Positions 24,596 through 36,585 of a stretch of DNA of 64,000 nt are shown here, piece after piece; within the stretch, counting starts at the first letter, position 1; the number at the start of each line of letters is the position of its first letter. The translations under genes and the position numbers were made by a program. Source of the DNA: Motacilla alba alba (lineage: Eukaryota; Chordata; Aves; Passeriformes; Motacillidae); contig NC_052019.1 of assembly GCF_015832195.1 (NCBI RefSeq), positions 3,643,685 to 3,707,684 of the forward strand, read 5' to 3'. The notes beneath the pieces were generated by a model. That model worked only from the letters and a program-made list of their open reading frames with translations. It was not told where the DNA came from and did not search any database.

Positions 24596-24699
24596 CCAGT
24601 CCGGCAGCAATGGCCTAAAGTCTTTTCAATTTAAAGCCTTTTAAAGTTCATTTTTGTGTTTTTCCCCTCCTTCTATCAATTTAATTATGATTTTAAGGT

Positions 24700-24800
24700 G
24701 TCTGGAGCACAAGCTGATAAGGAGCAGCTGAGGGGCTCAGCCTGGAGAAAAAGGCTCAGGGGGGACCTTGCTGTTCTCTACAACTCCCTGACAGGAGGGT
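24700..24800 (+). mobile_element. CR1 LINE internal fragment, sense
   Basis: TCTGGAGCACAAGCTGATAA, GAGCAGCTGAGGGGCTCAGC, CTGGAGAAAAAGGCTCAGGG and CTGTTCTCTACAACTCCCTG follow the CR1 consensus upstream of its 3' end. Confidence 0.92.
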
Positions 24801-26460
24801 GGATCGATTTATGTTGAATTTTTTTTTTTTCATGTATCTATGAAAAATGACCTGTGTGTTGCTGACCATCTTAGCCTGCAATTCTTTATTACAGTTGAGC
24901 TTGTAGATGAAATCTTGGCCTTCTGCAGTCATTAATGGGAAGATTTGGAGTTCACTGCCATAGAATGAACTGTGGAAAAGGAAAACACACGCTGTAATTT
25001 GGATGCTGTTCTCTGCTGATAAGGATTTCCCACCGCTAGGCAAAGATAAAAGAAATGAATAATCAAACATTTGCATGTTTGTGTGAAAAACAAATTAAAT
25101 AGAAGTCCTGCTTCTTCGCACTTCTTTTTTGTGTCAGTGTAACCAGCAGCACTTACTGAAAAATTAGGCTGATATTATAGATGGAAAGAGCAACTCTAAG
25201 CATCAAGTGGGCAGGGAATTCAGTGCCTATTTTCCTTGTTTTTTTCCTAATTCCTCACTGCCTTCATCTTCGTCTGTCTTCAAAATATTGTATAGACATT
25301 TTTAGGCTATTTTCTGAACTTTTTAGATTCCTTAAGTTTAACTTGTCAGCACATGCTTCAGCTGATATGTCTTGTTTAAGAAATAACAACAGAAAGATTC
25401 TGAGGGGGGGGTTGTAGTTTACTAGTATCAAAATTTATTTATTTATTTTATGCTGATTTCCATGTATTTTTCAGGGGGAACACTTTACAAAAAATACCAA
25501 AACCCCAAGTAAACATGTAAACATTTTGGAGAACAAGATAGAACATATTAGTTTCACTGTATTTATTTTTAAAAGTGTGATGGGCCATGTAGATTGTTTG
25601 TATTTAGTGACAGTATCCACTGAATGTTGCAAATCAATAAACGGCAGCATCATGGCTTTAAATGCCAATATTCAGACAGGCAGAGATCAATGGTACTAAG
25701 ATATACACACAAGTTAAGGCTTCCATAGTTACTAAATAACAAAATAAAAATCCATGTCTGGAAAAGCACTGCTTAAACAGCAAAGGAGGGGAGATTAGAG
25801 AGGATTTGGGGAAAAAAAAAAAAAAGAAAAAAAAAGAGAGTGTGTCAGGTGAAAAGGCAAAGTCAAAGCTTTGTGAAGCATTGGAGAAAGCAGAAAACCA
25901 TTTCTCCACATCACAACACTAATTCAGCACTTACTTTAAAGTCTTATTTTCATTCTTATTATTTAATAGGAGACACAAACTGCCATATTTTTAATGAAGA
26001 ACACCTGTGGTTTAATTTTAAAGCTTTAATTAAAAATTTTTGTTGTATTCTTCATCTTTGAAATGTATGAAAAGTTGAAGAGAATGGCTTCCTTTTCAAT
26101 CTTAAACAGTTGAATTCAAGAACAAGGGAAAGTTGTTCTTATCAAGTTCAGCAGAAAAATTGACCTGGAGACTAAGCTTCTAAATCTCCAAAATTGGCAA
26201 CCAGGAAAGTGAGGTCTAATTTTCAAATGCTGAGGGGTTTATATTTGAGAAACTTTGTTTTCTTGTGCCATAAAAATTTGATTATTTTTTTTTTTTTTGT
26301 TCAGAGAGATTTTTGAATTCAGCTTGACTGTCACAAAAATTGTTTTGTATTTTCTTGTGTTTTCTTTCCTGCCGTATTCTGAAAAAACAAATGACTTTGT
26401 AAATATTAATACAAAAACTGTGATGTGGCTCTTTGGAGCAGTGATCCTGGAGAAAAGTGG
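24801..26460. other. intron, no recognised element
   Basis: AT-rich. Homopolymer runs lie at about 24820-24830 (T), 25810-25835 (A, interrupted) and 26286-26299 (T). A TTTA array lies at about 25433-25448. Confidence 0.55.
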
Positions 26461-26479
26461 AGTTTTCATTTGAAGGTCC

Positions 26480-26815
26480 AGTGGTGGTATAGATGGGCCT
26501 GCTCTCCCTCTGGGAATGCAGTGAGAAAAAAGCTGCTCCTCTGGGAATGCAGTGGGCAGAGGCTGCTGTGCTGTTCCCAGGGTCAGATTGTATCCAGGTA
26601 GGAATGCTTGGCTCCTCCCCTGGGCAGAGCATCTCCCAGTGGGATGATGGAATTTGATCAGCCATGCAGGGACACTCATTGGCCATGAACAGAAGATAAT
26701 TAATAAAATTAATGGCCCATGAACAGCAGAGATCTCCTGGAGGGAGGATTGGTTGTGGAAGAGCTAAAGAAAACTGCCCAATGAACAGCAGATAACTGCC
26801 CCACCTCTGACAGAT
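26480..26815. mobile_element. probable LTR-derived sequence with internal sub-repeats
   Basis: A GC-richer patch with two copies of CTCTGGGAATGCAGTG (near 26508 and 26539). It also has three copies of a motif like GGCCCATGAACAGCAGATAA (near 26680, 26711 and 26777). It resembles passerine LTR sequence but I cannot name a family or fix the ends. A 213-codon antisense frame crosses it and is not credible as a gene. Confidence 0.4.
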
Positions 26816-26867
26816 GATAACAGGATACACAATCACAGCCACATCTTGCATTTCCAGCCCAAGACAC

Positions 26868-26915
26868 ATCATTAGGTGCCTTCCATCCCAAACCAGTCTG
26901 GGATTCCCTGATTCC
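26868..26915 (+). mobile_element. CR1 LINE terminal tail, sense
   Basis: GTGCCTTCCATCCCAAACCA followed by CTGGGATTCCCTGATT matches the last part of CR1. Confidence 0.65.
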
Positions 26916-28240
26916 CAGTACACACCACCCTGTTATCCTGGTGGATCTGCAGCTCGCTGCACCCTCCAGAGCAGCAGTGCTCACATTGCACTGACAATGT
27001 GCATTTCCTACAGGCAATCAAATAAGTGCTCCTGTGATCCCCAGTGACAGACCTTTGACATTCTGTATTACTGCTGGATATTTTCTTAAATTTCACATTC
27101 ACTAAGCGCTGTCTTGTTTCTTTTGTCTTACAAATAGCGTGAGTTCCATCTTTTTGACAGTGAGTATATGAGCATAAACTGGAAACTAAAGGTTGTTTTT
27201 GCAAGGAAATCTAAAATTTCTACATTTTTAGCAGAATTTCTTAAAAATACAAAGTAGTTTTCCTTCACATTGGAATGATTGTCTCTTGGAGGTGGAAGGA
27301 AAACAAGCTTGTCTCTATTTTATTGTCTAAAAAGGAACTACTTAGAAACATTTCTTTTAAATATGAACTACTCCTTTTTTGAAAATGGCAATAATGGATC
27401 AAATTGCTCATTGCAGAGTGTTAGAAAAAAGTGAAATAATATTTTTTCGCACTTGTATTTCTGACCTATTCTCCAGTGAAAAATCAGTTCATCTCTGAAA
27501 AAAGACCTATTTTTAAAGTATTGTTATTCAGACAAAATCGCTTTTATAGCAGACATTCCTTCAGCTTGATTTTTTTTGTTCCCACAGCATTATCCTGCAC
27601 AATTTACTTATTGAAAATTGTCCTGAAAGCAGTATGAGATTGCTTTACATCTCTTGTTCTGTCCTGCCAAGCTGTAGGACCTAATAAATTTCTGTACATA
27701 AAGATGGAGACTCTGACTCACTGAATCCCCAAGTCAAAATCACTTGAAGGGTTGAGTGCAGGTAGTTGGAATATTTTCCTGCTGATATTCAAATTAATAT
27801 GATGGAAACAAAGGAAACATCTCCTGAATGTCTCACATTATTTGTTTAATATTAGGCTACATTTTTTTTTTTCTGGGTATGAAAGAATGAACATTTTAGG
27901 GACCCTCTGCTTATGAGATAGTAGTGCCTACTTAAAACCAGACAAACAGACATGATTCCCAACAGATCTCCCGAACCCATGGTAATTCGATGCTGCTCTA
28001 TGAAGTTATGGAAGGAATATTCATTACATGAAGGGAACAAACCAAGAGGATCCAGACTGTTCATTGATTTCTTGCAAAATTAAAAGGAAAAAAAAAAAAG
28101 CTACCCAGGAAAAAAAAAGCCAAGGAAACATAAAATTAGTTGTTATTTAGTGGTTATTATATTTATTTTATTCAATAGTGTAATGCCTAGAAAAGAAAGG
28201 AGTGCTGTCAGCTTAGATATATGGGATCAGAGTGAAATAT
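26916..28240. other. intron, no recognised element
   Basis: Unique AT-rich sequence with A- and T-runs near 27863-27874 and 28089-28100. Confidence 0.5.
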
Positions 28241-28300
28241 GAATGTAGAATGTAGAAATAGAAAACAAAAGAATGTAGAATGTAGAAATAGAAAACAAAA
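28241..28300 (+). repeat. perfect 30-bp tandem duplication
   Basis: GAATGTAGAATGTAGAAATA plus GAAAACAAAA at 28241-28270 is repeated without mismatch at 28271-28300. Each unit itself contains two GAATGTAGAA-like starts. Confidence 0.98.
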
Positions 28301-28569
28301 CCAGTAGGTGCTGAATGTAATCCTTCCATCCCAGAGCTGTTTCAATAGCTGTCTGCTGAGGGAAGTGTGTAATTCACTAAGGAATACTCGTTCCACATGG
28401 AAACTTCTATCCTGGCTTCACTCCTTGCAATGTAATTCCACTCACTCTTTCCAGGTGGTCATTAAAGGGTATTTATACCTGCTCCTTTGTGAGTGGATGC
28501 TGGATGGAGTCTCCAATAATTTATTATGGGGTTTTTTTTATCCTTTCCAGTGGTATCAAAGCAATAATT

Positions 28570-28860
28570 TTGTTCTGTGAGGCCCTGTTAATGAGATAGT
28601 AATGCACCAAGCTGATTAAAGAGGCAACAATTAGATGCAAGCACTTGTTTGTTAATGAGGAAGCTGCTTCTCTGAGCTAGACAATATAGTGGGCCTGTAA
28701 TAGTTAACTAATACCTTCAGCTAATGATAAATTCTTAATTAATTATGATTGTGCCTATAGTGGCAGAAAGAGCTCTTACATGCTTTTGTCTGATTACATC
28801 ACTTGCTACATTAAGTTCATTAGAAACATGAAGCAGCGAATAAAGGCCAAGGGAGATGAA
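28570..28860. promoter_or_regulatory. candidate conserved enhancer rich in homeodomain-type motifs
   Basis: Unique sequence with many TAAT-type cores, for example GTTAATGAGG, CTAATGATAAATTC and TTAATTAATTATGATT. It also has a TGATTACATCA near 28792. The composition resembles vertebrate developmental non-coding elements; that reading is inference. Confidence 0.3.
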
Positions 28861-29534
28861 TAATTTTTAATGAATGTTGAGTTGTACTGAAACCATTCAC
28901 TGAGTAAGGAGGAATAATAGTTAAAATAATGTTGTTCTTCCTCTGTGGCCTACTAAAGTATATACATTCCTGGGGTTTTGTTTTGGTGTTTTTGCATTGA
29001 TTCTCTAAATTTAGCAAAATAAATATCCAGAGCTTAAGCTCATCTAATATTTTTTTAAATTTTCTTCAGGATTTTGTCAGTGCAAGGATAAACGCTGATG
29101 TGAGCACTTCTGTGACAGTCATGTCATTAGAGAACAAAAGATTGCTTCTAAATCTTTCAGTCTACTCTGAATTGTGTCTCTAGGCAAACCTAAGAGCAGA
29201 GGGAGGACACAGGGCTGTGAAAACAGGTCAGATCCTGGCTTTGCTAACCAATAACTCCAGAAAATTCAGTGCTGGTGGTTTCTTTTAATGTATTGGAAGG
29301 AAATCTACCATGAATGCCCAAGTGGATCTCAGCAGCATAAAACTTGGGGGATATCTCCTGAAAGCCAGTTTTCAACAGTTTTGGATTCTGGATGTGATTA
29401 TCAGTGTTCTCATTTTCAAAGAGCTCATTTTGGACCTCAGTGTTTCTCACATCAACTCAGAAAAAAAAAATCCCCAAAACATCAAAGTTGGCTTTCCAGC
29501 ATGACTTGGATTAATTCTTCATTCTTCACTGCTG
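28861..29534. other. intron, no recognised element
   Basis: Unique AT-rich sequence. Confidence 0.5.
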
Positions 29535-29665
29535 TCACAGAATTGTTGAGATTGGAAGGGCCTTAAGACATCCTGTAGTTCAAGCCCTCTGCTCAGAGCA
29601 GGACCAACTAGTCCAGGTTTTCCTGGTCTGTGTCTGATAAATTTGGGATTTCTCCAGTATCTCTC
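29535..29665 (-). mobile_element. older CR1 LINE 3' end, antisense
   Basis: TCACAGAATTGTTGAGATTGG, then AAGGGCCTTAAGACATCC, CTCAGAGCAGGACCAACTAG and TTTCTCCAGTATCTC match the reverse complement of a CR1 subfamily tail. Confidence 0.8.
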
Positions 29666-30177
29666 CAAATGTTTCTTTCTAAATGCATTTCTCTGTAAAC
29701 CTTCTACTGCAAGCTAGGTAGAAATTGTTAGTTCTTTGTGAGACTGGGCTGACCCTGGTGTGTTATATGTGGTCTTTTACTGCCATTCTGCTTGACTCAG
29801 TCTTTTATTGAGTTGTCCATTGTCATTTTTGTTTAGATAATAATTTATTAGTAATTTCCTCATTTCTCAGTAACACAGCCATGCCTACATCTGAGGGAGG
29901 GGACTGTGTTTTTAAAAACATAAGATTAACTATTTAATAATTCTTAAATATTTATTTCAGATTGATTCAGTTCTTGAAATTGTTTCTCTTACCTCACATT
30001 ATGCTTTGACTGATGTTTCTAACTGTTAGTTTACCCATGTAAGATTCCTAAAATTGATAATCTGGTTTTCCAATATTAATCCTGATGACTGTTCTGTCAC
30101 CAGAAGTGACAGATTTCTCTGAGCAGGTTTAAGGAAGCCTGTGGCTTTCTTTGGGAAACTTTTCAAGACAGGGATTT

Positions 30178-30285
30178 GGGCTTTTTGCATAAAAAATTTG
30201 CCTTGTTGATCTTGGGTACTGTCAAAGATTAAATCAATGCTACTTATAGTTGAAAACCATCTGCATTGTAATTCTTTTATTATTT
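30178..30285 (+). repeat. source-like copy of a segment also found at 31857-31975
   Basis: GGGCTTTTTGCA, TTGGGTACTGTCAAAGATTA, GCTACTTATAGTTGAAAACC and ATTGTAATT recur in the same order and orientation 1.68 kb downstream. By eye identity is about 85 percent over about 105 bases. Confidence 0.85.
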
Positions 30286-31786
30286 CCCCCAGATTATTAT
30301 GTTTTTAGCCCAGGTATATGAAGATGATACTAAAATTCTAACATTGTTAAACGCCATTTAAATTAAATAAAAGACCCTCCCTTAAATATGCAGCTAGAAA
30401 TCTTTCTAGTTAAGGAACTGCCACACTGATCAAAGTTTATATTCCTAAGAATACCTGATGTTTCCTCTGGTAACTCAGGAATTTCTCCCCAGCATTAACA
30501 TCTGTCTTCAGCCAAGCTATATATGGAATTTTAAGTCTTAATAGATGGAAAATAGTTGAGAATATGAAATTGATAAATTTTTATTTCTGTAGTGCATTGA
30601 GGAAAAACTTACTCCTGTACAAGTTTATGGTATTTTGGAGTTTTAATGTTTATGTACATCTTGTGTGACTCAATATTGGGAAACGCTGGAAGATATATTT
30701 GCATATTTAAGGAGGAATATTTTCAGTGACTTGATAAATATATTTTCATTTCAAATTAATGGAGTGGAAAATGTGTAAATAAATTACATCCAGAAATATT
30801 CTGATTCTTTAATAGCTGTATTGGGCTGTGTTGCTCACTTTTCTTTTTATGCTTCACTGCTTAATTAGTTTTCCCAATTGTTCCAGGAACACGTGCAGGA
30901 TAAAATACTTTAGTGTTAGACAGTGGGATATGTGGAGTTTTAGAGGGTTTTCTACATTTCTGCACTGGCATCTTCAGTGTTTGAACGATGAGCCAGGATG
31001 AGGCTTTTCTGAGAGGACTTCTGGGGGCAAAAAAATGAAATTACTTGAGTTGGTCAAGCCAAGAATCTCAAAGAAGCTGTAAGACTCATGACTTAAATTA
31101 AGGATAAAAAGGAAAAATAAGAAATAGATTTGAAAGTTTTTGAGGTGAAATGGCATTGCCAGGGATAAAACAAATTGAAGACTCTTTCTCCAAAGACTCC
31201 AAAGTCTTAGTTCTCTAAGACTCTCCAATTTTATGTGATTTTGAAGTCAAAACACCTCCAACAGATAAATACTATTGGTTTGTGCATCAGATACTACAAT
31301 TATCTTCATGTGCAGGACTTTTTGACTACTTTATGTTCAAACTATTACAAATTTTTGTGTTGATCACTAGGTATATCTCACAATCAGAAGTTCTTTGTTT
31401 TCCAGATGAGAAAGGTTTAAAAAAAAAGCTTAGAAATGTATATATTTTTTCCCCTCATAAAAATCCCCGGTGCCTTTAATTAAAAAGTGGCTTGCAGTCA
31501 CAGAACTCTGTTCTTTGTGTCCTTTCTCTCTGGCTGTCAGCTTTCTGTCCCCCTGAAGGTTGCAATGCCAGAGTTATTACAGGCAAATACATCAAATGGC
31601 TTGTCAAATCATGCTGATTCTCTTTCTAATCTCAGAGCCAGTTTTCACCTCTTCAGAGGTCCAGGAAGGTTGTGAAATTAAATTCAGTAGTTAAAGGAAA
31701 ATTCCTGCAAATGCAGAAAAGAGTCTGTGCTCTGCAGCCCATTTGTGCTGCAGGATTTACCATTATCTCAAGGGGGTGGAGTGGAA

Positions 31787-32275
31787 TCATGGAATCACAG
31801 ACTGGTTTGAGTTGGAAAGGATCTTAAATAACATCCCATTCCTCCTCCTGCTGTGGGCTTTTTGTACACAAAAATTGTCTTGTGCATATTGGGTACTGTC
31901 AAAGGTTAAATCAGTGCTACTTATAATTGAAAACCATCATCATTGCAATTATTTTTTTTTATTGTAATTTTTTTATTTTATGCATTCCACTGTCCCAGGT
32001 TGCTCCAACCTGGCCATGGACACTTCCAGGGGTCCAGGGGCAGCTACAGCTTCTCTGGACACTTGTGCCAGGGCGTCCCCACCCTCACAGGGAACAATTC
32101 CTCCCCAGTATCCCATCCATCTCTGCCCTCTGGCAGTGGGAATCCATTCCCTGTGTCCTGTCATCCATCCCTTGTAAATTGTCTCTCTCCATCTTTCTTG
32201 CTGGCTCCCTTCATGTCCTGGGAGGCACCAATTAGGTCACCCCAAAGCCTTCTCTTCTCCAGGCTGAACCAAATA
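31787..32275 (-). mobile_element. CR1 LINE 3' end, antisense, interrupted
   Basis: The left part (31787-31858) has GGAATCACAGACTGGTTTGA and CTCCTCCTGCTGTGGGC. The right part (from about 31985) resumes at TTCCACTGTCCCAGGTTGCT and runs to CCTTCTCTTCTCCAGGCTGA. About 11 expected CR1 bases at the break are replaced by a foreign segment of about 125 bases. Confidence 0.95.
31859..31984 (+). repeat. insert inside the CR1, copy of 30178-30285
   Basis: The inserted block shares GGGTACTGTCAAAG, GCTACTTATA and TTGAAAACCATC with the upstream copy. It ends in a T-rich run that has no full counterpart in the source. Confidence 0.85.
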
Positions 32276-34822
32276 CTAAGTGGTACCAAATAAGAAGATC
32301 TATGTTTTTATACTTTCATTTTATACTTTTATTTTAATACAATTACTTCCTAAGAGTAGAATATAAAAGCTCTATTAAAAATTCATAAATCACACTCATT
32401 TCCTTCTTTATTATTTTTGATATTTTGAAGGAAAAATAAAATCTAAAAGTATGTTATTCTCAGGCATTCACTAAATAATTTTCTTTTCTGAATAAATTCA
32501 GACTAGAGAAGGTACTGACCTGCTAATTATAAAATCTGATGCTTCCTTCATTTTTCTGATCCTTTACTTTTCTTCTTTTTCTTGCATTCAATTTAAATGA
32601 GTCCTGCCATCTAATTACATCTAAAAGGATTTGACTTTAATTACTTTCCACTGTAGGTGTGAAAATAAGCAAGCAGTTACCAGAGCCATTACACCAAATG
32701 GTGCAACATTAAATTTCTGACCCTACAACTACCAGACAGAGCTGTTCGGTTTCAACAGCATCTTAGTGTAGTTGAGTCTAATTATTGCCTTCTGTGAATG
32801 CTGTCTTTTGAACTTTGTGCCCTGGAATTGTCTCGTTCACAACTAAAAAATAACAAGTGCCTTCATCAAAGTGCAGTGAATTCTCTGGCATTTAAAAATA
32901 ACTGCCAGAACCAGCTGGGGAATAGAAAATAATTGCCATTCAAATATACAGGTTTTTTTGGGTTTTCCTTCCTTTTTTTCTTGTCTCCTCTGCAGCCAGG
33001 TTCCTAAACCATAAGTAGTGAGAAACATTTGGGAGGAAATCAATTCAGTTTAATTAGGTCCTTTCTGCAGGTAATGTCTCCCTGAAGTTTTCTTCACCTG
33101 GAGAACTTTTTTAAAACAGCAGCTGTGGTTCTCTTATTAGAGAAAGGTGAGTTCTCAAATCAGGGCAGACTGGATCTGTTATATCCCCACCTTCCACTGA
33201 GAGCCTGGGCATGGGCAGAAATCAGGGCTCTTACCTGCTTTGGGAAGTGTCAGCCAGAGCTCTTCCAAGGACATGTGTGTGGGTTGTAACCACAGATAAC
33301 TGAAAATAAGTTGGTATTCCATTTTCTGCAGGGCAGGCTTGGACAAAACCAATATTTATTTCTTTAGATATATTTGTTGGTTGTTTTTGAAGTAAATTTG
33401 TCTCAATAATGTGTAAATAAGTAGAAACGTACACAGAAATATTCTTCTCTTCATTTCCTGTATCAGAGATTATAATCTTTGTTCAAGACACTGAGGCGAA
33501 TTTCAAACCTTTTTTTTTAGTCCTGAACACCACAAAATGTGATCTAAATGCCCCTTCTGCTGTTAACATCTTTAAAGCTGTGAAGAATTTCTAATGTGTG
33601 CAAACCCTGTTCAATGGGAAATGGTTATTTTTGTCTTTATCTGTTTGTAAGACTAGTATAGGTGTATTTTCTCTTTAATCTTCATTGCACCTCCTCTGCT
33701 TTAATGTAGGCTTCACCTATATTTTAATATAACTACAGATTTTTTTTAGTGTTCCTATAAATAACTATGCTAGCAATCTCCAGTGATTCAGAAAATTCAT
33801 GCTCAATTCCCCATACATGTTATTTGGATTTAATCTCACTGATATTTATTAATGTGAACACATTCTCAAAAGGAAACACAGACATACCAGTAACTCTGTT
33901 CTGTAACCTGTCTCTGAGTTATTCTTTGCAATAGTTGGAAAGTTCTATGCACGGCATAAAAATTTGGAAAGATAGTAAATATTATCATTATTCTGCAAAT
34001 GCTTTCACCACACTGACTCGCAGACTTGCCTCCTGCATTAATTTCTTAGTGTATGTAGCCTGTCTTCTTATTTAAGGGACAAAGATTGTCTTTGCTTGAT
34101 GAAATTTTCCCCAAAAAGAGCATTTTTTCAACCTTTAAGCTCAGAACGTACCGAAGGCAAATGATTATGCCTGTGCTGGATAGTCAGGAGTACCTAGTTT
34201 AATTACATTAATTTTTAATATTATTATTCCACTCTTTACAACTGGAGTGCTTCTAATTTGCTGTGCTTTCCATACAGTCAGTGAGAGACCCTGTAGCTGT
34301 TGCAATTGTTCAGTTTTGGCAAAGTCAAGGGAGGGAATGGCAACTTTATCAAAATGTTGGTTTTTTTTTTGTCTTCACCAGAGATTGCATTGTATCCTTG
34401 TTTTGGTGTGTCACGGAAATGACCCGTTCCACAAGGCAATCTGCGCTTCACTGCTGAGTGGCACAGACTCTCTCTCTGCTCTGTATTTTTCTGTATTTTA
34501 ATATTTATGTTACAGTTTGACATGGTGGTGGGAGAGGCAATAAAGGGGGAAGGGAATGGGAAGCCCAGCCATTGGTGTAGGAGGTGCAGGAGGGGTAAGG
34601 AAGAAAAGTGGCTTCAGCAGCCTGCAGAGACAGAGCTGAAAAATAATACAGATCTTAAAATATAGTACTGCAAAAAGTGGTGCAAGATATCTATGTATTT
34701 TTTGTTCTTTTCAACATTCTAGGAATTAAAATACAGTGTGAGTCTTCAATTGGATCCAGTCTTTGCTTAGTTATTCCACACTGGCTGTAGAGGTTGTAGA
34801 ATCTAAAGGAGCTTCTAAAGGA
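32276..34822. other. intron, no recognised repeat; possible constrained patch near 32560-32840
   Basis: Mostly AT-rich unique sequence. The patch 32560-32840 has several TAATTA-like cores and no repeat homology. A pyrimidine tract followed by CTGCAG|GTAATG lies at 33056-33076. Confidence 0.4.
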
Positions 34823-34941
34823 AAGGGCTGTTTTGTGTAGATGTGGCACTTGGGGACATGGCTTAGGGGTGGCCTTAGTTGTGCTGAGTTAACTCAATGA
34901 TCCAGAAGGGTTTTTCCAAACTAAATGATTCTGTGATGATA
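34823..34941 (+). mobile_element. CR1 LINE 3' end, sense, diverged
   Basis: GTAGATGTGGCACTTGGGGA, ATGGCTTAGGGGTGGCCTTA, GTGCTGAGTTAACTCAATGA and a tail AATGATTCTGTGATGAT. Confidence 0.88.
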
Positions 34942-36495
34942 TTTAAATCCCCTTTTTATGTGCAGGAAGGGCAAGCAAGAGGCAGGCCAGAATGTGAACC
35001 TCACTTTTACTGCCTCTGCACGGCCCTAAGAAAACTGGTTAGGGTTATTGCTTTTTTCCACCCATATAAACTTTCCTCTCCTAGAAACACATAGAAAGGT
35101 GGTCACAAAGTTGCTCTGAGGTTTTGTGCCGTCACTGATTCCTCTTGCCAAAGGGAAAACCTTTGAAGATAATTTGTGCTGGACATGTCCTAAGCTATAG
35201 CCCAGCTCACCTTTGTTTTGAAAAAATCTAGTAAAAATATATGGCATTCTGTGATACACTGATATCTTGTTGATATTGAATAACAAAATCAGAATTGGAT
35301 GATCCATTTCAGTTTGATGAAAAAGCAAAACACTTAAACTTTATTGCCCTAGTTTTATACAAATAAATTATGAGATTGATGGTGAAATGAGTTGAGAATA
35401 TAATGTAAAAAATCTCAGTAATAGTTTGGATCCTCTGTGTGTTCTCCAAGTCATCAATTATGGGTAGAATATTTCTGACAAAGAAAGCAGGGAATTTTCA
35501 ATTGTGTGAAAAAGAGGCATGAGGAGCTGATAGTTCAAATTTGGATGAGGAAAAAGCCAACAGTTTAACTTTAATAGATATACTCTAAAAGTGTTCATTT
35601 CAATTTTCTCTTGACCCTGTTAGGTTTCAAGCTACTCTTAAGTAAAAATAGAGCTTAAGCTAAGTGTTCAACAGGGTACTGCTCTGGAAAATCAAATGGT
35701 GATACAGACCATGTTGGTATATTAATACTATGATTTACTTTTTCCCCAATATGGCCATTCCATTTCTATTGTCTAAGATTGTTTCCACATTAATGTTTTA
35801 CTTATTTGACTTTTACAGAGAATTAGCAAGGAAATCTGTATTTAAGATTTTAGAATCTCTGTACATTCTAATAAGGCTTAAATATAACATTCTGCTAAAC
35901 ACTGTGGAGAAAAGGCCAACTGGAATCGCTAATTGCCAGCCACTTTTTATAGAATGGCAGAATTATTTTTTCTTCACAATAATCCTCTGTAGTTTGGAAC
36001 ATGTTTGACTACCAGTTGTTAAATGAGCTTGTATCATTTAAGAGTAGGAGAAGAACATTTGAGAAAGTAATTGGAGTATATTTGTTTTAAATAGGCAGAA
36101 TAAGCTGTTACAAATACCATCAAGAATAATTTCTAATTGAAAACTTTTACATGGTTTTCAAAAATAGCTTTTGAAAAAAAAAAACCAAAACACTATTTTT
36201 TTAAAAAATAGTTTAAACCTGTGTGTAGTTTATCAAATTATCAATTTCTTTCTGAATTATATGGGCTTCCCTAAATCTTTTCTTGTATTTAGTTTATTGA
36301 TATATATTCCCACCTGATCATTAACTTGGGGTTTTTGGGTTTTTTTCCATTGCTTTTGTTTTGTTTTTACTTCTAAACCTCAGTTAAATGTGAGAGCATG
36401 AGAATTTACAGTTATGGACAATAAATTTGCAAGTGTCTTGACACTAATCACATTTTTATTGCACATTTTTTCCCTGTTTGAAAAATTCTGTAGGA
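34942..36495. other. intron, no recognised element
   Basis: AT-rich. A near-perfect AT palindrome ACTATTTTTTTAAAAAATAG lies near 36191. Confidence 0.5.
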
Positions 36496-36585
36496 AATCA
36501 GAGTCATTGAGGTTGAAAAAGACCTCTAATACCATCAAATCCAACCTTAGTTCAGATCTTACAATACCCTAAGAAGGACCAAATT
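36496..36585 (-). mobile_element. CR1 LINE 3' tail, antisense, old
   Basis: CAGAGTCATTGAGGTTGAAA, AAGACCTCTAATACCATCAA and TCCAACCTTAG match the reverse complement of a CR1 end. Confidence 0.75.

Noticed and set aside
26282..26923. 213-codon antisense frame, the longest in the window
   Set aside because: It crosses an LTR-like patch, a T run (lysine run in the protein) and a CR1 tail, and shows no domain.
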